Shown here: positions 62,801-64,000 of the stretch, in pieces
How positions within the stretch are numbered: position 1 is the stretch's first letter
Layout: each line of letters opens with the position of its first letter
Assembly: GCA_031761875.1 (NCBI GenBank)
Contig: CP134492.1
Coordinates: 1,798,001 to 1,862,000 of the forward strand
Length of the DNA: 64,000 nucleotides
Reading direction: 5' to 3'
DNA from: Bacillaceae bacterium IKA-2
Lineage (GTDB): Bacteria; Bacillota; Bacilli; Bacillales; Anaerobacillaceae
Translations under genes and position numbers: made by a program
The notes under the pieces: model-generated
Seen by the model: only the letters and a program-made list of their open reading frames with translations
The model's database searches: none
Told to the model about the DNA's origin: nothing

Positions 62801-62944
62801 GACATAATGCTTGTAGGTTCACAAGAAAAGTGGTCTGCTTCATCAGGAGATATGATGGTCACAAAGCCGACGATATTGCTTTGTGGTCAAGAAAATTTAT
62901 CTCCCGTTAATCATCAACTATTTCAACGACTTTCATTTAAATAG
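59864..62944 (+). CDS. GNAT acetyltransferase fused to large unrecognised domain (1026 aa)
   Basis: Residues about 5-150 form a GNAT domain: NVHPAYHGLKIGKQLV is the acetyl-CoA loop (motif A variant H-G-L-K-I-G-K) and VPLYKKCGFFWEER is the family end. The following 850 or so residues have no family I recognise. They look beta-rich, with repeated E/K-rich strands, a HWYGYNGPYY stretch (about 430), an ATTPEGETMGIAWPND stretch (about 600) and SWWNPWGGGLRYTF near 815, all suggestive of carbohydrate-binding or galactose-mutarotase-like sandwiches. There is no signal peptide. GTAGGAGGA precedes the ATG. The amidohydrolase gene starts 9 bases after its stop, so the two form an operon. Function unknown. 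Confidence 0.75.
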   Translation: MKTLEQVKIVEYHEGFAKSVAIMWNESRENWGGDSVVTTEQDVIEKEVNSTNLHLFLAIVGEEVVGYCGLSEYREDEGALYIPLLNVHPAYHGLKIGKQLVLKAVEKTVALNWPRLDLFTWPGKTKAVPLYKKCGFFWEERDDSTHLMNFIPTVLQVEGLRPFFEKHDWYSTSQRHIDVKPDGIKEKGHTFYEYKWEASQQFVRVQFERTGRGLRLIETEDFLVEMELPDFKLLEKEEHIVTYRVVNKTETPIAVSALGVPADMVDHCFQVEIEVKEEWIGRYPLKLAMPQSEPNPWKTHPVVCANLQINGQTFPLKMGVFPKKAGKLDLRSIKKAWRINQKGTLFLDIESQLEEDATWTIKLPVNDVVKWEHSEVKTIVTGSSRVSIPLASQLLKNNFFASEVEVFVERSSGQRFSFYTRISLAFPGNGAKFGGETDEHWYGYNGPYYVQIAKRNHFLEIGSVRSNQDPLIFLTPKLGKPYSEEFSKKEASSIEYIECPEALVIKTSLNSEAFSPLVLNTYFKIYGDGLVELNYKVLNQGREAKNNISVLLPLVPKLNNMAIPQKDGVMIGDEVSNPFMDYIRDRDISEGWIFATTPEGETMGIAWPNDAVGRKDDWYFGIEYTIDKIKSNEEICLGPIQAGVNMVATWSDWREFVVGEEAKSMKEYPLFDLEAAGSEFISAVDETVDYSFNSMLIPYIHGRLTLKHEERTFVKEASIEECLTKINLQLDFQKPGVKCISGNFRSLSQVAHFHTHHLVKGRQEINIFKNEDSWSVNNGVISYNASATYFPGIYSLKFNGVEIFHHQYPLIEPKSWWNPWGGGLRYTFENISAYSMLKEETTIETITKLDQHGHSWTGLCLSTTFTEHETMKGITLRQYALTLPEVPVLVFFGEIHQNSGRTFTKELLKLEAFFKPAEQLSSCYVELPTAGKFHTYYSGVEEHVLKDTPFVTLGSDERKDKVTVIHSCTRKSASVYVNKDIMLVGSQEKWSASSGDMMVTKPTILLCGQENLSPVNHQLFQRLSFK

Positions 62945-62953
62945 GAGCTTACT

Positions 62954-63832
62954 ATGCAAATAATCGACGCACACATCCATTTTTCAAATATCGACAGTTT
63001 CAAGAAAACAGCAATGAATGTATCTCATGTTAATTACTCGAAAAAAGGTCTGCAAAAAGAGATGAAGGAAGGAAATATTAAATTAGCGATTGGAATGGGA
63101 GTTACCGAGACCTCTCAAATGGGCTTTCCTGATCATAATGTAACGTCTCCAATGGGACTTGATTTGGAGAAAGAACTACCTCAAAGAGTAGCTATATGCC
63201 CAGGTATTAACCCGTACCAATTAGGTCAAAAGGGGTTAGATGCTTTGGAAGGTGAGCTTAAAAAAATAGAAGTTGTCGGAATTAAAATTTACTTAGGCTA
63301 TTATCCTTACTATGCTTATGACCCTATTTATCAGCCGGTTTACGATTTGGCGGCGACTTACAAGGTCCCCGTTGTTTTTCATACCGGAGACACATACTCT
63401 GAACGAGGATTATTAAAATATGCTCATCCCCTTACCTTAGATGAAGTAGCCGTTTCACGTCGAGACGTCAATTTCATGATGGCACATTTAGGAGATCCAT
63501 GGGTCTTAACTGGGGCAGAAGTCGTTTATAAAAATGATAATATGTTTGCTGATTTATCAGGCTGGATTGTCGGGGGAAAAGAAGAATTGGATGCGAAATC
63601 AAAAGGGAATTTTCTCGATCACATTCGTCACGCTCTTACGTTTTGTGATCATTATGAAAAATTACTATTTGGCTCTGACTGGCCGCTAGCACCTATTAAA
63701 GATTACGCGAATTTTATTGGCGATTTGATTCCTTCTAAACATCTTGAAAATGTATTTTATCAAAATGCCATTCGAATGTTCCCGAAAATAGAAAAAATAT
63801 TAAAGGGCAAATTACCCAATCAACGGGTTTAA
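62954..63832 (+). CDS. Amidohydrolase-2 family metal-dependent hydrolase
   Basis: This 292-residue TIM-barrel enzyme has the metal-binding D-A-H-I-H start (residues 5-9), a beta-strand His in VVFHTGDTYSERG, a second in MMAHLGDPW and the catalytic Asp in LLFGSDWPLAP. This is the amidohydrolase-2 (ACMSD/uronate-isomerase-like) layout, used for hydrolysis or decarboxylation of cyclic or aromatic substrates. AGGAGC precedes the ATG by about 6 bases. It is coupled to the GNAT fusion gene; together they may modify and open one compound. Substrate unknown. Confidence 0.87.
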   Translation: MQIIDAHIHFSNIDSFKKTAMNVSHVNYSKKGLQKEMKEGNIKLAIGMGVTETSQMGFPDHNVTSPMGLDLEKELPQRVAICPGINPYQLGQKGLDALEGELKKIEVVGIKIYLGYYPYYAYDPIYQPVYDLAATYKVPVVFHTGDTYSERGLLKYAHPLTLDEVAVSRRDVNFMMAHLGDPWVLTGAEVVYKNDNMFADLSGWIVGGKEELDAKSKGNFLDHIRHALTFCDHYEKLLFGSDWPLAPIKDYANFIGDLIPSKHLENVFYQNAIRMFPKIEKILKGKLPNQRV

Positions 63833-63954
63833 ACTAAAATAGTCGAGAGCTTCGTTGACGTGGTCGATGTCATTGATATTTTTCTCGCTACAATATTATC
63901 GATGATAAAGGATCTGAGGCAGCGTTTGAGAAAAGGGGAATTTAAGTGTAGAAA

Positions 63955-63986
63955 AAAAGGCCTGAACAATGGTGTTCAGGCCTTTT
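63955..63986. terminator. Bidirectional intrinsic terminator
   Basis: AAAAGGCCTGAACA (63955-63968) pairs perfectly with TGTTCAGGCCTTTT (63973-63986) across four bases. It ends the 59864-63832 transcript. Confidence 0.85.
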
Positions 63987-64000
63987 AAAATGCTATTATA

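Overview
The window looks like the chromosome of a low-GC, Gram-positive, spore-forming-type Bacillaceae. The evidence is AT-rich DNA, strong AGGAGG-type ribosome binding sites, lipoprotein substrate-binding proteins, CcpA-type cre sites, and close matches to Bacillus families (flotillin FloT, YesL/DUF624, YhaQ/YhaP-like exporter, GMP reductase, RocB, Ald). A haloalkaliphilic relative is possible, because the secreted binding protein is acidic and there are two TRAP/ABC uptake systems, but the species cannot be named from this sequence. No rRNA, tRNA, CRISPR array or insertion-sequence transposase was found.

Layout. 1-2613 is a gene-poor, very AT-rich segment with two small unknown genes and a small Xre-type regulator that resembles restriction-modification controller proteins; C-box-like operators lie between it and a divergent small gene. 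This segment abuts a 5'-truncated flotillin gene (2614-3897). 4205-16759 is a sugar locus: LacI repressor with matching operators, ABC sugar importer, GH1 and GH30 glycosidases, a 1056-residue GH94/GH161-like phosphorylase, a YesL-like membrane protein and an aldo/keto reductase. It probably imports and degrades beta-glucan oligosaccharides. 17025-23729 holds an ABC exporter, a Gfo/Idh/MocA oxidoreductase, a methyltransferase, and an MFS transporter divergent from an HTH-TPR regulator.

24154-28298 is the most unusual accessory region. A MotA/TolQ-like channel protein with a roughly 400-residue tail overlaps a MotB/OmpA-like partner, as in the ZorAB motor of Zorya anti-phage systems. Repeats follow, then a NERD nuclease-like gene. 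28423-31347 carries GMP reductase, a BrkB/YihY membrane protein and a GNAT acetyltransferase. 31860-41225 combines a CoA-transferase, an acyl-CoA dehydrogenase, a DUF3870 protein, a sigma-54 activator and, behind a near-consensus -24/-12 promoter with a cre site, an aminotransferase-Ald-aldehyde ferredoxin oxidoreductase-MoaD operon. This reads as amine to aldehyde to acid, with alanine recycled to pyruvate, and the acid perhaps passed to CoA chemistry.

41594-53970 is a GntR-type regulator followed by a long co-directional catabolic cluster: TRAP transporter, cupin, 2-hydroxyacid dehydrogenase, RocB-like peptidase, GabT-like aminotransferase, GabD-like dehydrogenase and GlcD/GlcF-like oxidase. 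54403-59712 holds a methyltransferase, a VOC protein, a membrane protein and a TetR-ABC-exporter operon. 59864-63832 is a GNAT domain fused to about 850 residues of unrecognised protein, followed by an amidohydrolase.
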